From contig NZ_BBUL01000093.1 in assembly GCF_000953825.1 (NCBI RefSeq), positions 62,001 to 126,000 on the forward strand: 64,000 bases of DNA. The letters are read 5' to 3'. The translations under genes were made by a program, and so were the position numbers. Under the pieces are notes generated by a model. That model made no database searches, was not told the origin of the DNA, and saw only the letters and a program-made list of their open reading frames with translations. The DNA is from Cellvibrio sp. OA-2007 (GTDB taxonomy: Bacteria; Pseudomonadota; Gammaproteobacteria; Pseudomonadales; Cellvibrionaceae). This document shows, piece by piece, positions 41,185 through 51,251 of this stretch; position 1 is the first letter of the stretch; each line of letters starts with the position of its first letter.

Positions 41185-42060
41185 GTGTTACGCATAGGCT
41201 TGTTTTTGTTAACTAACATCGCAGTGATGGTGGTGGCAGGTGTTGTGCTGAGCTTGCTCGGTGTAGGCAACTATCGCACCGCTGGCGGTTTGGATTTATC
41301 AAGCATGCTAGTGTTCTGTGCCGTCTTTGGTTTTGTCGGTTCGTTTATTTCCCTGTTTATCTCCAAATGGATGGCCAAGCGCAGTATGGGGGTTCAGCTG
41401 ATCGAACAACCCCGCAATGCCGATGAACAATGGCTGGTCGATACCGTTGTGGAACTCTCCCAAAAAGCGGGTATTAAGACTCCCGAGATCGGCGTGTTCC
41501 CAGCCCAGGAATCCAATGCATTTGCCACCGGCTGGAACCGCAATGATGCGCTGGTTGCGGTAAGCCTTGGCTTGTTGCAACGATTTGAGCGCGATGAAGT
41601 AAAAGCCGTACTGGCACATGAAATTGGCCACGTAGCCAATGGCGACATGATCACACTGAGCCTGATTCAAGGTGTAGTGAATACCTTTGTGATGTTTTTT
41701 GCGCGCATTATCGGCGACTTTGTCGACCGCGTTTTACTCAAGAACGAAAGCGGTCGCGGCTTTGGTTTTATGATCGCCACCATGGTAGCCGAAGTGGTGC
41801 TGGGCTTTTTGGCCTCCATGATCGTTGCCGCCTTCTCGCGTTATCGCGAATACCGTGCCGACCACGCTGGCGCAACACTGGCGGATCGCGGCGCCATGAT
41901 CCGCGCCCTGCAGCGTTTGCAGGCGGAAATGAACGCAGGCGTTGAAAGCCCGCTGCCGAGCACTATGCGCGCCTTTGGTATCAGCGGTGGTATGCGCAAC
42001 CTGTTTGCCAGCCATCCACCATTAGAAGCACGTATCCAAGCGCTGCGTGACGCGGTTTAA
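41185..42060 (+). CDS. htpX: Protease HtpX, membrane zinc metalloprotease
   Basis: 291 residues with a GTG start at 41185 (GGGAG nine bases upstream). Two N-terminal membrane helices are followed by [11 protein letters not shown] near residues 145-155 (HExxH zinc motif), further helices (about 160-220) and the C-terminal domain with [12 protein letters not shown], the M48B family layout. It degrades damaged membrane proteins in the inner membrane with FtsH. A heat-shock promoter candidate precedes it. Confidence 0.95.
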   Translation: MLRIGLFLLTNIAVMVVAGVVLSLLGVGNYRTAGGLDLSSMLVFCAVFGFVGSFISLFISKWMAKRSMGVQLIEQPRNADEQWLVDTVVELSQKAGIKTPEIGVFPAQESNAFATGWNRNDALVAVSLGLLQRFERDEVKAVLAHEIGHVANGDMITLSLIQGVVNTFVMFFARIIGDFVDRVLLKNESGRGFGFMIATMVAEVVLGFLASMIVAAFSRYREYRADHAGATLADRGAMIRALQRLQAEMNAGVESPLPSTMRAFGISGGMRNLFASHPPLEARIQALRDAV

Positions 42061-42078
42061 CCCTCTAGGAGACTAGGT

Positions 42079-43125
42079 ATGCGACTCTGGCGCTGGTTCA
42101 TTATCAACTTGTTAGCGGGGCTGACACTGGTGACTGGCGCTAGCGCCAAGGCATTTTCTACCGATGACGAACGCAACAGTATGGACGTGTTTGAAGCAGC
42201 GCGCCCGAGCGTGGTGTTTGTCACCAATCAACAACTCGCGCGCGACCCCTACTCTTTTGATCTGGTGACTGTGCCGCGCGGCTCAGGCACCGGTTTTGTC
42301 TGGAATGACAAAGGCTACATAGTGACTAACTACCATGTAGTTGAAGGCGCACGGCAGATCACCATCACCCTGCAGGATCAATCCAATTGGCCAGCGGAAG
42401 TGGTGGGTTTGGCGCCGGAACGGGACCTTGCGGTACTCAAAATCGATGGCAAAAAAGCCAAACTCAGCGCCCTGCCATTGGGTGACTCCGGCGATTTGCG
42501 CGTCGGCCGCAAAGTGCTGGCGATTGGCAATCCCTTTGGGCTGGATGCTACGCTCACCACCGGTGTGGTGAGTGCCTTGGGGCGCGAAATCACCTCCCCC
42601 AATCAACGCAAAATCACCAACGTGATTCAGACCGATGCCGCCATCAACCCCGGCAACTCCGGCGGCCCACTGCTCAATTCAGAGGGCAAGCTCATTGGCG
42701 TCAACACCATGATTTACAGCCCCAGCGGCGCCAGTGCCGGTATTGGTTTTGCGATTCCGGTTAACACGGTCAAAGAAGTAGTGCCTGAACTGATTGAACA
42801 CGGACGCTTGGTTCGCCCGGTACTTGGTATCGCGGTAGCGCCGGATCAATGGGCACAGCAGATTGGGATCCAAGGCGTACCTATATTGCGCGTGGAGCCG
42901 AATTCACCGGCAGCGGCTGCTGGACTGGAAGGTGCCAAACGCAACAGCTGGGGGCAAATCACCTTGGGCGATGTGATAGTCGCTATTGAAGACTACCCTA
43001 CCACCAACGACGACCAGCTACTCAGCGCGCTGGAGCACTACAAACCGGGCAACAAGGTAAATGTTAGTGTGGTGCGCGATGGCAAATTGCTTATCCGCAG
43101 CCTTCGTTTGGCAGCCCCCAAGTGA
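42079..43125 (+). CDS. HtrA/Deg-like serine protease, S1C family
   Basis: A 348-residue protein with a signal peptide (about 1-24). The trypsin-like domain carries the catalytic triad: His in TNYHVVEG near 88, Asp in ERDLAVLK near 116 and Ser in GNSGGPL near 197. One PDZ domain (about 250-345) follows, with PILRVEPNSPAAAAGLEG. Family members degrade misfolded periplasmic proteins; with one PDZ it resembles DegS-like/MucD-like proteases. It begins 18 bases after htpX and overlaps the Rieske gene by four bases. Confidence 0.92.
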   Translation: MRLWRWFIINLLAGLTLVTGASAKAFSTDDERNSMDVFEAARPSVVFVTNQQLARDPYSFDLVTVPRGSGTGFVWNDKGYIVTNYHVVEGARQITITLQDQSNWPAEVVGLAPERDLAVLKIDGKKAKLSALPLGDSGDLRVGRKVLAIGNPFGLDATLTTGVVSALGREITSPNQRKITNVIQTDAAINPGNSGGPLLNSEGKLIGVNTMIYSPSGASAGIGFAIPVNTVKEVVPELIEHGRLVRPVLGIAVAPDQWAQQIGIQGVPILRVEPNSPAAAAGLEGAKRNSWGQITLGDVIVAIEDYPTTNDDQLLSALEHYKPGNKVNVSVVRDGKLLIRSLRLAAPK

Positions 43126-43460
43126 CCGCCAACCTACCGGATAAGACCCGCCTTTGCTCCCTCGCCGATATTCCGGAAGGGGGCAGCAAGGGTTTTAACT
43201 ACGACGGGCGCAAGCTATTTGCCGTCAAACAGCGGGGTAAAATTTATCTCTACCAAAATAGCTGCCCGCATCTTGGCATCCCCCTCGAATGGGTTGAGGA
43301 TCAGTTTCTCGACAGCAGCGGCTGCATGATTCAATGCGCCAATCACGGCGCCCTGTTTGTAATTGAAACCGGTAAGTGTGTCGCAGGCCCGTGCAATGGC
43401 CGCGCATTAATCCCGCTAAATTTCCATATTGATGATGGCAATATAGTCATCTCAACCTAG
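43122..43460 (+). CDS. Small Rieske [2Fe-2S] protein
   Basis: A 112-residue protein starting with GTG at 43122, overlapping the protease stop by four bases. Rieske cluster ligands: CPHLGIPLEW (Cys-x-His) near residues 47-56 and CANHGALF (Cys-x2-His) near 68-75. Such stand-alone Rieske proteins shuttle electrons for oxygenases or nitrite-type reductases; NirD/ferredoxin-like. Coupling to the protease gene suggests co-expression, though no functional link is obvious. Confidence 0.88.
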   Translation: MTANLPDKTRLCSLADIPEGGSKGFNYDGRKLFAVKQRGKIYLYQNSCPHLGIPLEWVEDQFLDSSGCMIQCANHGALFVIETGKCVAGPCNGRALIPLNFHIDDGNIVIST

Positions 43461-43551
43461 TAAATTTGCGTAAACCAGATCGAGTTACTAACCACTGACT
43501 AGTAGAGTCGCAGCCCACTAGTACACCAGATCACATCCGGAGATACAGTTC

Positions 43552-44706
43552 ATGCAGAATTTCACCTTTTCCAACCCAACCAAAATTGTCTTTGGCGAGG
43601 GTCAAATCAAAGAGATAGCCAATCTTATCCCAGCCAACGCGCGAATCTTGCTGACCTATGGCGGCGGCTCAATTAAAAAGAACGGTGTTTACGAGCAGGT
43701 GGTAAAAGCCCTAGAGGGAAAAATCTGGTTTGAATTCAGTGGTATCGAACCCAACCCCCACTACGAAACCTTGATGAAAGCGGTAGAAGTCGTCAAAAAA
43801 GAGCAAGTCGATTTCCTGTTAGCAGTCGGCGGTGGCAGCGTTATTGATGGCACCAAACTGATTGCTGCAGCGGTAAACTTCGAAGGCGAGCCCTGGGACA
43901 TACTCGCCAAACATCAGCCATTTAACTCCGCGCTACCCATTGGCTGTGTGCTGACATTGCCCGCAACAGGCACGGAGAGCAATGGCAACTCGGTTATCAC
44001 CAAAGCCGCAACTCAGGAAAAACTCCCTTTTGGCAGCCCGCTTATTTATCCCCAGTTTGCGATTCTCGACCCAACCACAACCTATAGTTTGCCGCCACGC
44101 CAAATTGCCAATGGTGCGGTCGATGCTTTTGTCCACATCATGGAACAGTATCTAACCTATCCCGTCGATGCCAAAGTACAGGATCGGTTTGCCGAAGGCT
44201 TGTTGATGACCCTCATCGAAGAAGGCCCACGCTCACTCAAAGAGCCAACCAATTACGCAGTGCGCGCCAATGTGATGTGGGCAGCGACTATGGCCTTAAA
44301 CGGTTTGATCGGTGTTGGTGTACCGCAGGATTGGGCAACTCATATGATTGGCCACGAGCTAACTGCGATGCACGGGCTTGATCACGCGCAAACTCTCGCC
44401 GTTGTTTTACCGGCGTTGATGCAGCACCAACGCGATAAAAAGCGCGCAAAAATACTGCAATATGGTCGCCGCGTGTGGAATTTGAATCACTCCGATGAAG
44501 ATGCGCTGATCGATGCCACCATCGCCGCAACCAAAAACTTCTTTGAACAAATGGGCACCCCGACCAGCCTTAGCGGTTATGGTGTTGGACGCGAGTCGAT
44601 CCCCAATCTGGTCGATATGCTGATTAAGCACGACTTGCTAGCGCTGGGTGAACATGGAGCCATCACCCCTGAAGCATCGCGTGAGATTTTGGAGCTCGCG
44701 GCTTAA
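43552..44706 (+). CDS. Iron-containing alcohol dehydrogenase, YqhD-like
   Basis: A 384-residue protein with the family start NFTFSNPTKIVFGEGQI, the nucleotide-binding AVGGGSVIDGTKL near residues 96-108, and the metal-ligand region GHELTAMHGLDHAQTLAV near 264-281. The layout matches YqhD, an NADPH-dependent aldehyde reductase that removes toxic aldehydes from lipid oxidation. It is preceded by GGAG and followed by a strong shared terminator. Confidence 0.9.
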   Translation: MQNFTFSNPTKIVFGEGQIKEIANLIPANARILLTYGGGSIKKNGVYEQVVKALEGKIWFEFSGIEPNPHYETLMKAVEVVKKEQVDFLLAVGGGSVIDGTKLIAAAVNFEGEPWDILAKHQPFNSALPIGCVLTLPATGTESNGNSVITKAATQEKLPFGSPLIYPQFAILDPTTTYSLPPRQIANGAVDAFVHIMEQYLTYPVDAKVQDRFAEGLLMTLIEEGPRSLKEPTNYAVRANVMWAATMALNGLIGVGVPQDWATHMIGHELTAMHGLDHAQTLAVVLPALMQHQRDKKRAKILQYGRRVWNLNHSDEDALIDATIAATKNFFEQMGTPTSLSGYGVGRESIPNLVDMLIKHDLLALGEHGAITPEASREILELAA

Positions 44707-44724
44707 GAACCAACAGTGCCGTAT

Positions 44725-44760
44725 AAAGCCCCGCCAACAACTCTGTTGGCGGGGCTTTTT
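44725..44760. terminator. Bidirectional terminator between yqhD-like and hldE genes
   Basis: 15-bp perfect arms (AAAGCCCCGCCAACA/TGTTGGCGGGGCTTT) with a four-base loop, T tract on the plus strand and A tract on the other side. Confidence 0.92.
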
Positions 44761-44779
44761 GTTAGTAGCCACGAACAAA

Positions 44780-46204
44780 TCACTGACGCAAAATCTTATT
44801 CACTATCGAGGTCGTGGAACAATTATCGTAAAAGCTCAACACCTTTACCGACCCGTTATAAGCTTTGACGATTTGACCGCCAATAACCTGGTCCTCAGTG
44901 TAATCGCCGCCTTTAACTAATACATCTGGCTTGACCCTGCGCAATAACCGTTCAGGTGTATCTTCATCAAAGGGCACGACCCAATCTACCGCTTCCAACC
45001 CGGCAAGCACGGCCATACGGCGATCCAGCGGGTTGATCGGGCGACCAGAACCTTTAAGACGACGAATGGAGGCATCGGAATTTACCGCCAACACCAGCCG
45101 ATCGCCCTGTTTGCGCGCCTCTTCTAAATAACCAACATGACCGGCGTGGATGATATCGAAGCAACCGTTAGTGAAAACAATCTTTTCACCGCTGGCCCGT
45201 GCATCTTCCAGTGCCAACAACAGCTGCTCTTCCGTTACCACTCCGCGCTCGGCGCCCTGTTCAGCAATAATCGCACGGCGCAGCTCGGGTGCACTCACCG
45301 TCGCAGTACCCATCTTGCCAACCACTATGCCTGCTGCCAAATTGGCCAGCGCTGTGGCTTCCGGCAAGGTTTGCCCAGAAGCAATCACTGCCGCGAGAGT
45401 AGCTATCACTGTATCGCCAGCACCGGTGACATCAAATACTTCGCGTGCACGTGCAGGCAAATGCAGCTCCGGTTGATGGTGACGTAAAAGTGTCATGCCC
45501 TGCTCGCCACGGGTCACTAGTAGCGCCTGCAGATCCAGCGCTTGCATCAGCTCCTCGCCTTTGCTGACCATATCCTGCTCACTGGTGCACTTGCCTACTA
45601 CCGCTTCGAATTCCTGAAAATTAGGGGTCAAGATGGTTGCGCCACGGTAGCGGCTGAAATCGCTGCCCTTTGGGTCAACTAATACCGGAATACCCGCGTC
45701 GCGCGCCATACGAATCAGCGATTGGCAGTCAAGCAAGCTGCCCTTGGCATAATCCGACAAGACCAAGGCATCGGTACGATTAATCAGCCCTTTTACTTTT
45801 TCTACAAATTCGGAGCTATCGCCAGCGTCAAATTTTTCTTCAAAATCCATGCGCAGCAGTTGTTGATGACGGCTGACTACACGCAGTTTAGTGATGGTAG
45901 GCTTGGTTCTGGAGATCTGGAAGTTAGTGTGGATTTTAGCCGCCCGTAAGCGGCTGTAGAGGATTTGACCGGCTTCGTCGTCGCCGACAACACCAATCAG
46001 CGAGACACCACAACCCAAGGCAGCCATATTGAGGGCGACGTTGCCTGCACCGCCGGGGCGATCTTCGGTTTGATTCACTTTGACCACCGGCACCGGTGCT
46101 TCAGGTGAGATTCGGGAGCTTGCACCATGCCAGTAGCGATCAAGCATCAAATCGCCTACTACCACTAAATGGGCGCGCTCAAAATAAGGCATGATCAGAT
46201 GCAT
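44780..46204 (-). CDS. hldE: Bifunctional heptose-7-phosphate kinase/heptose-1-phosphate adenylyltransferase HldE
   Basis: A 474-residue protein in two parts. Residues about 1-320 form the PfkB/ribokinase-type kinase with DVTGAGDTVIATLAA near 257 (anion-hole region). Residues about 340-474 form the nucleotidyltransferase with FTNGCFDIIHAGHVGYLEEA near 348. It makes ADP-D-glycero-beta-D-manno-heptose for LPS inner core. Next to msbA, as in Pseudomonas. Confidence 0.95.
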   Translation of the reverse strand: MHLIMPYFERAHLVVVGDLMLDRYWHGASSRISPEAPVPVVKVNQTEDRPGGAGNVALNMAALGCGVSLIGVVGDDEAGQILYSRLRAAKIHTNFQISRTKPTITKLRVVSRHQQLLRMDFEEKFDAGDSSEFVEKVKGLINRTDALVLSDYAKGSLLDCQSLIRMARDAGIPVLVDPKGSDFSRYRGATILTPNFQEFEAVVGKCTSEQDMVSKGEELMQALDLQALLVTRGEQGMTLLRHHQPELHLPARAREVFDVTGAGDTVIATLAAVIASGQTLPEATALANLAAGIVVGKMGTATVSAPELRRAIIAEQGAERGVVTEEQLLLALEDARASGEKIVFTNGCFDIIHAGHVGYLEEARKQGDRLVLAVNSDASIRRLKGSGRPINPLDRRMAVLAGLEAVDWVVPFDEDTPERLLRRVKPDVLVKGGDYTEDQVIGGQIVKAYNGSVKVLSFYDNCSTTSIVNKILRQ

Positions 46205-46276
46205 AAGTAACTCCGATAGTTGTAGTCCATTAAAACCACCCCTCCAATATAATCAATAATTGCCGTTACTTGCATA

Positions 46277-48067
46277 TTAGACCTCCGGCTGCTCTGGCGG
46301 GAGCTCTTCTTCACTAAACTGCTTGGCGTGGAGCCTTGCGTAATGCCCATTTAGCGCCAGCAATTGCACATGAGTGCCCTGCTCAAGTATTTCACCATGA
46401 TCCATCACAATAATACGATCGGCCTGCTCAATGGTAGATAATCGGTGCGCAACCACAAAAGTCGTACGGCCTTTCATAACCGTGCTCAGCGCGGCCTGGA
46501 TGTAATACTCAGACTCGTTATCGAGTGCCGAAGTTGCCTCATCGAGAATCAAAATCGGCGCATCTTTTAACAGTGCACGGGCGATTGCCAAACGCTGACG
46601 CTGGCCGCCCGATAAACGCGCTCCGGCTTCGCCAATTATCGTATTAAAACCCTCCGGTAATTGTTCGATAAACTCTGTGGCGTAAGCCGCATCGGCAGCG
46701 CGGCGAATCTCATCCAGTGAACGCGTCTGCAAACTACCGTAAGCAATATTGCCCGCAACCGTGTCGTTAAACAAGGTCACCTGTTGATTCACCAGCGCTA
46801 CCTGTTCGCGCAAACTGGCAAGGGTGTAATCAGTTACTGAGATGCCATCAATTAAAATATCGCCGGAGCTTAAATCATGAAAACGGTTAAGCAGCCCAAC
46901 CAGTGTGGATTTACCGCTACCTGAGCGCCCCACCAGTGCCACAACTTCACCAGCGCGCACAGTTAAATTGATGTTATTTAACGCGGGCACGGGTTGATTG
47001 GCATAACAAAACGTTACATTTTTTAATTCAACGCTCCCCTTCACACGCGCCACTTGATGCGTACCCTGATCGCTTTCAACCGGGGTATCCAGTAAGGTAA
47101 ACACGCTATCCGCTGCCGCAACCCCCTTAAGAACTGCAGGCGCCACTTCGCCCAAACGGCGCATAGAAGGCAGCATCATTCCGGCTGCGGTCATATAGGC
47201 GACGAATCGCGCCGGATCGGTAATTTCCATAAAACTCAGCGCGATAAAAATCAACGCCGCCATGGCAGCTGCAACAATTAATTGAATCAGCGGAGTATTG
47301 GCAGCGGCAGTCACCACAATCTTCATGTTCTGTTGGTAATTTTTTTTGCTGGCAGATTCGAAGCGCTTTTTTTCATATTCTTCACCGCCAAAACTGCGCA
47401 TTACCCGCACACCATTAATCATCTCGCCAGTTACCTGGGTGATATCGCCAACTGAATTCTGCACTTTGTTGCTCAGGCGACGCAGACGCTTGCCAACAAT
47501 AGAAACTAACAAGCCAATCACCGGGGCGATCAGAATAAAAATCATCGTCAACTTCCAATCCATTTGAATCAGGGTTGCGAATAAAAAAATCACCGTTAAA
47601 CCTTCACGCAGCGATATTTTTAACGCATCGGTTGCCGCTGAAGTAACACCATTGATATTGTAAGTAATCACCGAAATAAGATGACCGGAACTGCTTTTAT
47701 CAAAATGTGCCGTAGGCAATTGCGTCATATGATTGAACACTTGAGTGCGCAAATTGTGAATCACACTAAAGGCAATTTTGGATAAATAATAGGCCCCAAG
47801 AAAAGCACCAATGCTGCGCAGCACCGTAATACCCATCACTTGCAAAGGCACCAGATAACGGTCTGCGGGATTGTTATCCGAAATCACGTGAATCAAATTT
47901 TCCAACGTATGAACAAATAATTTATTGGACAGACCATAGAGCGCAAAACCAATAAAACCCACCACAAACAATAGCCAATAAGGTTTTACATAGGTCAGCA
48001 GGCGCTGATAAACCACCCACGCTGAAGTATCGCCAATAAGGGTCGTTTTTTTCTGATCAGAACTCAT
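46277..48067 (-). CDS. msbA: Lipid A flippase MsbA (ABC transporter)
   Basis: A 596-residue ABC half-transporter: an N-terminal membrane domain with six helices (about 20-320) and a C-terminal ATPase with Walker A GRSGSGKSTL near 386, signature LSGGQRQRLAIARALLK near 490 and Walker B PILILDEATSALD near 508. It flips lipid A-core across the inner membrane using ATP. Three bases separate it from the waaL-type gene, so they form one transcription unit. Confidence 0.93.
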   Translation of the reverse strand: MSSDQKKTTLIGDTSAWVVYQRLLTYVKPYWLLFVVGFIGFALYGLSNKLFVHTLENLIHVISDNNPADRYLVPLQVMGITVLRSIGAFLGAYYLSKIAFSVIHNLRTQVFNHMTQLPTAHFDKSSSGHLISVITYNINGVTSAATDALKISLREGLTVIFLFATLIQMDWKLTMIFILIAPVIGLLVSIVGKRLRRLSNKVQNSVGDITQVTGEMINGVRVMRSFGGEEYEKKRFESASKKNYQQNMKIVVTAAANTPLIQLIVAAAMAALIFIALSFMEITDPARFVAYMTAAGMMLPSMRRLGEVAPAVLKGVAAADSVFTLLDTPVESDQGTHQVARVKGSVELKNVTFCYANQPVPALNNINLTVRAGEVVALVGRSGSGKSTLVGLLNRFHDLSSGDILIDGISVTDYTLASLREQVALVNQQVTLFNDTVAGNIAYGSLQTRSLDEIRRAADAAYATEFIEQLPEGFNTIIGEAGARLSGGQRQRLAIARALLKDAPILILDEATSALDNESEYYIQAALSTVMKGRTTFVVAHRLSTIEQADRIIVMDHGEILEQGTHVQLLALNGHYARLHAKQFSEEELPPEQPEV

Positions 48068-48070
48068 AAC

Positions 48071-49264
48071 TTATCCAGTGATAATTTTACTTTTTGCAAC
48101 CAGGGGAGCATTGGTCGCTGCACGCGACATGAGTGCCGCCAATAATGCTGCGGGCACCCAATAAAGCAGCCACTTGGCATCTATCTCCCAAAACAAACTG
48201 CGCGAATCAACAAACAGGCACGCGCAGCCATAAACAAACCAAAGTACAAGCGGCGCCAATTGCAGATGGCGGCGCGCAGCCCACAACAGCAACAGCAAAT
48301 GCACTGCAGCCAAACACAAACCAATTGCACCCGTGCGATAAAAAATATCCAGCCAAGCATTGTGGGCATGATGGTACTCGCCAGCAGAGGTCATAATGTC
48401 GGTAGCCTCGCCCATACCTATACCCCACAAAAACAAACCGGGTTCGGCGCGCATTTGCGCGATCACATCAAGCCAGATTTGATCGCGTAATGAGGCGCCA
48501 CGCTCCAACAATAATTGATCGAGCGGAAAAAACAGAAATAACACAACCAAACCGAGCAGCGCGGCAACACACTGCACCAACAAAATTTTCCGCGCGGGAC
48601 GCAGCCAAAAAACACCGATTGCCAATACCACTACCAAGGCCAACAAGGGCCCGCGGCTTTGCGATAAACCCAGCGCGGCCAGCGCCGGAATACAGACAAG
48701 TGATATTCCAAGCGCACATTTGAAACAATCGATGCGCCACGACAATAAAATTCCAACCAATACCACCACACCGTAGACTTGCCCAACCAAGGTCGGTGCG
48801 CGCGCAATAGTAATTCCCTCCAATCGCGCTGCCAGCGGATGGCTCGCATAAAATACTGCAATATTTACCAGCGCGGTCGCGGCACCTAACCATAAAAACC
48901 ATTGCAATAACTTATTCAAATCCGGCACTTTTTTGTGTAGCACCCAAGCAGAACCCAACAGCCAGGAAGCGAGAATAAAAAGTTGCAAGATTAAAAAACC
49001 TGTACCATCGCCCCGCAGGCTAGTCATGCAACTCCATGTTGCATAAGCCAATGCAGACACACTAAACCAACCGCCATATTGATGAAACTCTGGTTTACGC
49101 CAGAGCAATACAAGCAACATGGGAATAAAAAATGCGAGCGCGTAAATTGCTTCCAGCCCATCACGCGAGGGTGACCACAAAAACGCCGAGATAAACACCC
49201 ACAAACCAGCAGATAACCAAGTCAATAATTTTTGTTCGCGCCACTCGCGCTGCAACAGTTTCAT
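48071..49264 (-). CDS. O-antigen ligase-like membrane protein (WaaL type)
   Basis: 397 residues from the ATG at 49264 (MKLLQREWREQ); the longer frame from 49399 overlaps the upstream gene by 130 bases and is unlikely. About 12 membrane helices and a large periplasmic loop (about 230-310) with GIGMGEATDIMTSAGEYHHAHN, where the conserved H-x-x-x-H/N region of Wzy_C ligases lies. It joins O-antigen or a sugar to lipid A-core. It lies between the core glycosyltransferase genes and msbA, which fits ligase rather than polymerase. Confidence 0.78.
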   Translation of the reverse strand: MKLLQREWREQKLLTWLSAGLWVFISAFLWSPSRDGLEAIYALAFFIPMLLVLLWRKPEFHQYGGWFSVSALAYATWSCMTSLRGDGTGFLILQLFILASWLLGSAWVLHKKVPDLNKLLQWFLWLGAATALVNIAVFYASHPLAARLEGITIARAPTLVGQVYGVVVLVGILLSWRIDCFKCALGISLVCIPALAALGLSQSRGPLLALVVVLAIGVFWLRPARKILLVQCVAALLGLVVLFLFFPLDQLLLERGASLRDQIWLDVIAQMRAEPGLFLWGIGMGEATDIMTSAGEYHHAHNAWLDIFYRTGAIGLCLAAVHLLLLLWAARRHLQLAPLVLWFVYGCACLFVDSRSLFWEIDAKWLLYWVPAALLAALMSRAATNAPLVAKSKIITG

Positions 49265-49271
49265 CAAAACA

Positions 49272-51251
49272 TTAATTCCTTTGAGCAAACAACAGTGGAT
49301 CATGGCCAAAATCGCGGCGATAGGTTGTGCAGGCACGCACGGCGATTTTGCCCAACCGAGTTTTTTGTTGTGTAAAAACAGCGCGCAGGTTTTGAGCAAA
49401 ATAAATCCGCATAAAATAACAGTAGTCCCGCTGAGAAAAACGTAAATTTAACGAGGAAAACAACAAGCCCCCCAAATCCTTTATCAGCCAACGCTCTGGT
49501 ACTCGTGGCCGCAACTGGGCGCGATGCAAATCAACCAAGTAGATTTCCGGCGCTTGATCTTGATCTGCGATGAACGTTGTTTTCAGCATAAAGTGGCACA
49601 GATAAAAATCGCGGTGATTAATACCTGCCGCATGCAGTTCACGCGCAATGCGAGCCAGACAGGCCAAAATGCGCCGTTTGGCCTTAATACCGACTGAATA
49701 CTGCTCAAAAAAATGATCCAGCTGAATCACATCAGTTAATTCACGGGTCACGACAAACGACTGCTGGCGCGCCGGATTTTTACCGCGCACACCATAGGCA
49801 ACAGGGATCAAGCTGGGAATATTCAGCGCACGCAATTTATTCAGCGCGTGCCACTCATTACTTGCCCCCAATACCGGCAGGCGCAACTGCAGCAAATTTT
49901 TAATGACTTCTGACCAACCCACGCCGCGATGCCATTTACGATAGTAGCCCCGCCCATTTATTTCAAAACGCAGCGTCTGGCGATCTTTCATCTCACGAGC
50001 AATCGTTCCCTGCATGTTTTCCATTAAGGAAAATACATCCTGCCCTTTCCAGCTATCGATTAATTCATCGCGCAGAATCACATCATGCCCTGCAGGAGTC
50101 TGCACGCACGAAAAATCTGCGAGCACATTCCTTTTGGCAGTCGCTATTTTTTCCAGCGCTGCAACTGCAACTGCTGGGCGAGAAAAAACATCGCTTGTTT
50201 GCGCGAAATTTTCTGCAGCGACGCGCCAGGCTTGTTTCTCCACCGCAAACGTTTCTGCTAACTGTTGAGCAATGACTAATGGCGATGTATTTGCGGGAAT
50301 CAACTGCCCCAATTGCTGTTCAACAATATAATGCGCATAACCGCAATGCTCGGAAGCCACTACCGGGCAGCCGCACAACATGGCCTCCAAAATGACATTA
50401 CCAGCCAACTCTTTGCGTGCAGGATGTAACAGCACATCGGCAGCATGCAACAAATCACCCACCGGGCTGCGCGGACCGAGAAAAAATACGCACTGCTCTA
50501 TGCCCGCTTGCATCGCCTGTTGGCGATAGGCGTGCGGATCATCTTTACCCACAATCACCAAAGCGATTTTATCGGTAGTCATTTGGGTTAATTCAGCAAA
50601 AGCATTAATGCTGATATCAACCCCTTTGGTTTTGTAACCAGAGCCTAAACACAGAATAATTTTAGTGTCGCGCGACAAACCCAATTCATGGCACAAGGCA
50701 ACACGCGCTGCACTCGGATTGGCACACGCCAAGTGCGCCGCTGAAATTCCCGGTGGCAGTGTGTGAAAACGTTCGGGTTGGGTTGCGTGATAACGAGCAA
50801 ACTGTTGTTGTTCGCTAGCGACCAGCGAAAGAATATGGGTTGTGCTGGACTCGGCAAACACTGCGCGCTCATAGGCGAGATATAACCGCGCACGCGGCGA
50901 CAAACGATACAGCCAATTTCGCTCGCGGTATGCCTTGTGCGCAAAACAACTGTCACCGGCAAAATACACATCCAGCCCCGGCATTTTGTTAAAGCCGACT
51001 AATAAATCAAATTGCTCACGCTGATATTGTTGCTGAAAGGCAGTGACAAAATTTTTCACACCAGCAACATTAAAAAAACCTGAGCTTTTTATTTCGATGA
51101 CATCAATGCCGGAGATTTTTTCACCCTGCCAGTCACCGCAAAAAATACTTACTTGATGACCGCGCTCAACTGCTGCTTGGGCAATGGCCAGCATATCGCG
51201 CTGCAAACCGCCAAAGGGAAAATAGCGAAAGATAGCAAACGCTAATGTCAT
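49272..51251 (-). CDS. Fused WaaG-like glycosyltransferase and WaaP-like LPS kinase
   Basis: A 659-residue protein in two parts. Residues about 1-375 are a GT4-type glycosyltransferase with FRYFPFGGLQRDMLAIAQAA at the start, LGSGYKTKGVDISINAF near 202 and the donor-binding end EAMLCGCPVVASEHCG near 290 (as in WaaG, glucosyltransferase I). Residues about 385-659 are a WaaP/InaA-type kinase with KWHRGVGWSEVIKN near 440 and the catalytic HRDFYLCHF near 554. In Pseudomonas these are separate, adjacent waaG and waaP genes. The fusion should act on inner-core LPS at the inner membrane face. It overlaps waaF by four bases. Confidence 0.85.
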   Translation of the reverse strand: MTLAFAIFRYFPFGGLQRDMLAIAQAAVERGHQVSIFCGDWQGEKISGIDVIEIKSSGFFNVAGVKNFVTAFQQQYQREQFDLLVGFNKMPGLDVYFAGDSCFAHKAYRERNWLYRLSPRARLYLAYERAVFAESSTTHILSLVASEQQQFARYHATQPERFHTLPPGISAAHLACANPSAARVALCHELGLSRDTKIILCLGSGYKTKGVDISINAFAELTQMTTDKIALVIVGKDDPHAYRQQAMQAGIEQCVFFLGPRSPVGDLLHAADVLLHPARKELAGNVILEAMLCGCPVVASEHCGYAHYIVEQQLGQLIPANTSPLVIAQQLAETFAVEKQAWRVAAENFAQTSDVFSRPAVAVAALEKIATAKRNVLADFSCVQTPAGHDVILRDELIDSWKGQDVFSLMENMQGTIAREMKDRQTLRFEINGRGYYRKWHRGVGWSEVIKNLLQLRLPVLGASNEWHALNKLRALNIPSLIPVAYGVRGKNPARQQSFVVTRELTDVIQLDHFFEQYSVGIKAKRRILACLARIARELHAAGINHRDFYLCHFMLKTTFIADQDQAPEIYLVDLHRAQLRPRVPERWLIKDLGGLLFSSLNLRFSQRDYCYFMRIYFAQNLRAVFTQQKTRLGKIAVRACTTYRRDFGHDPLLFAQRN

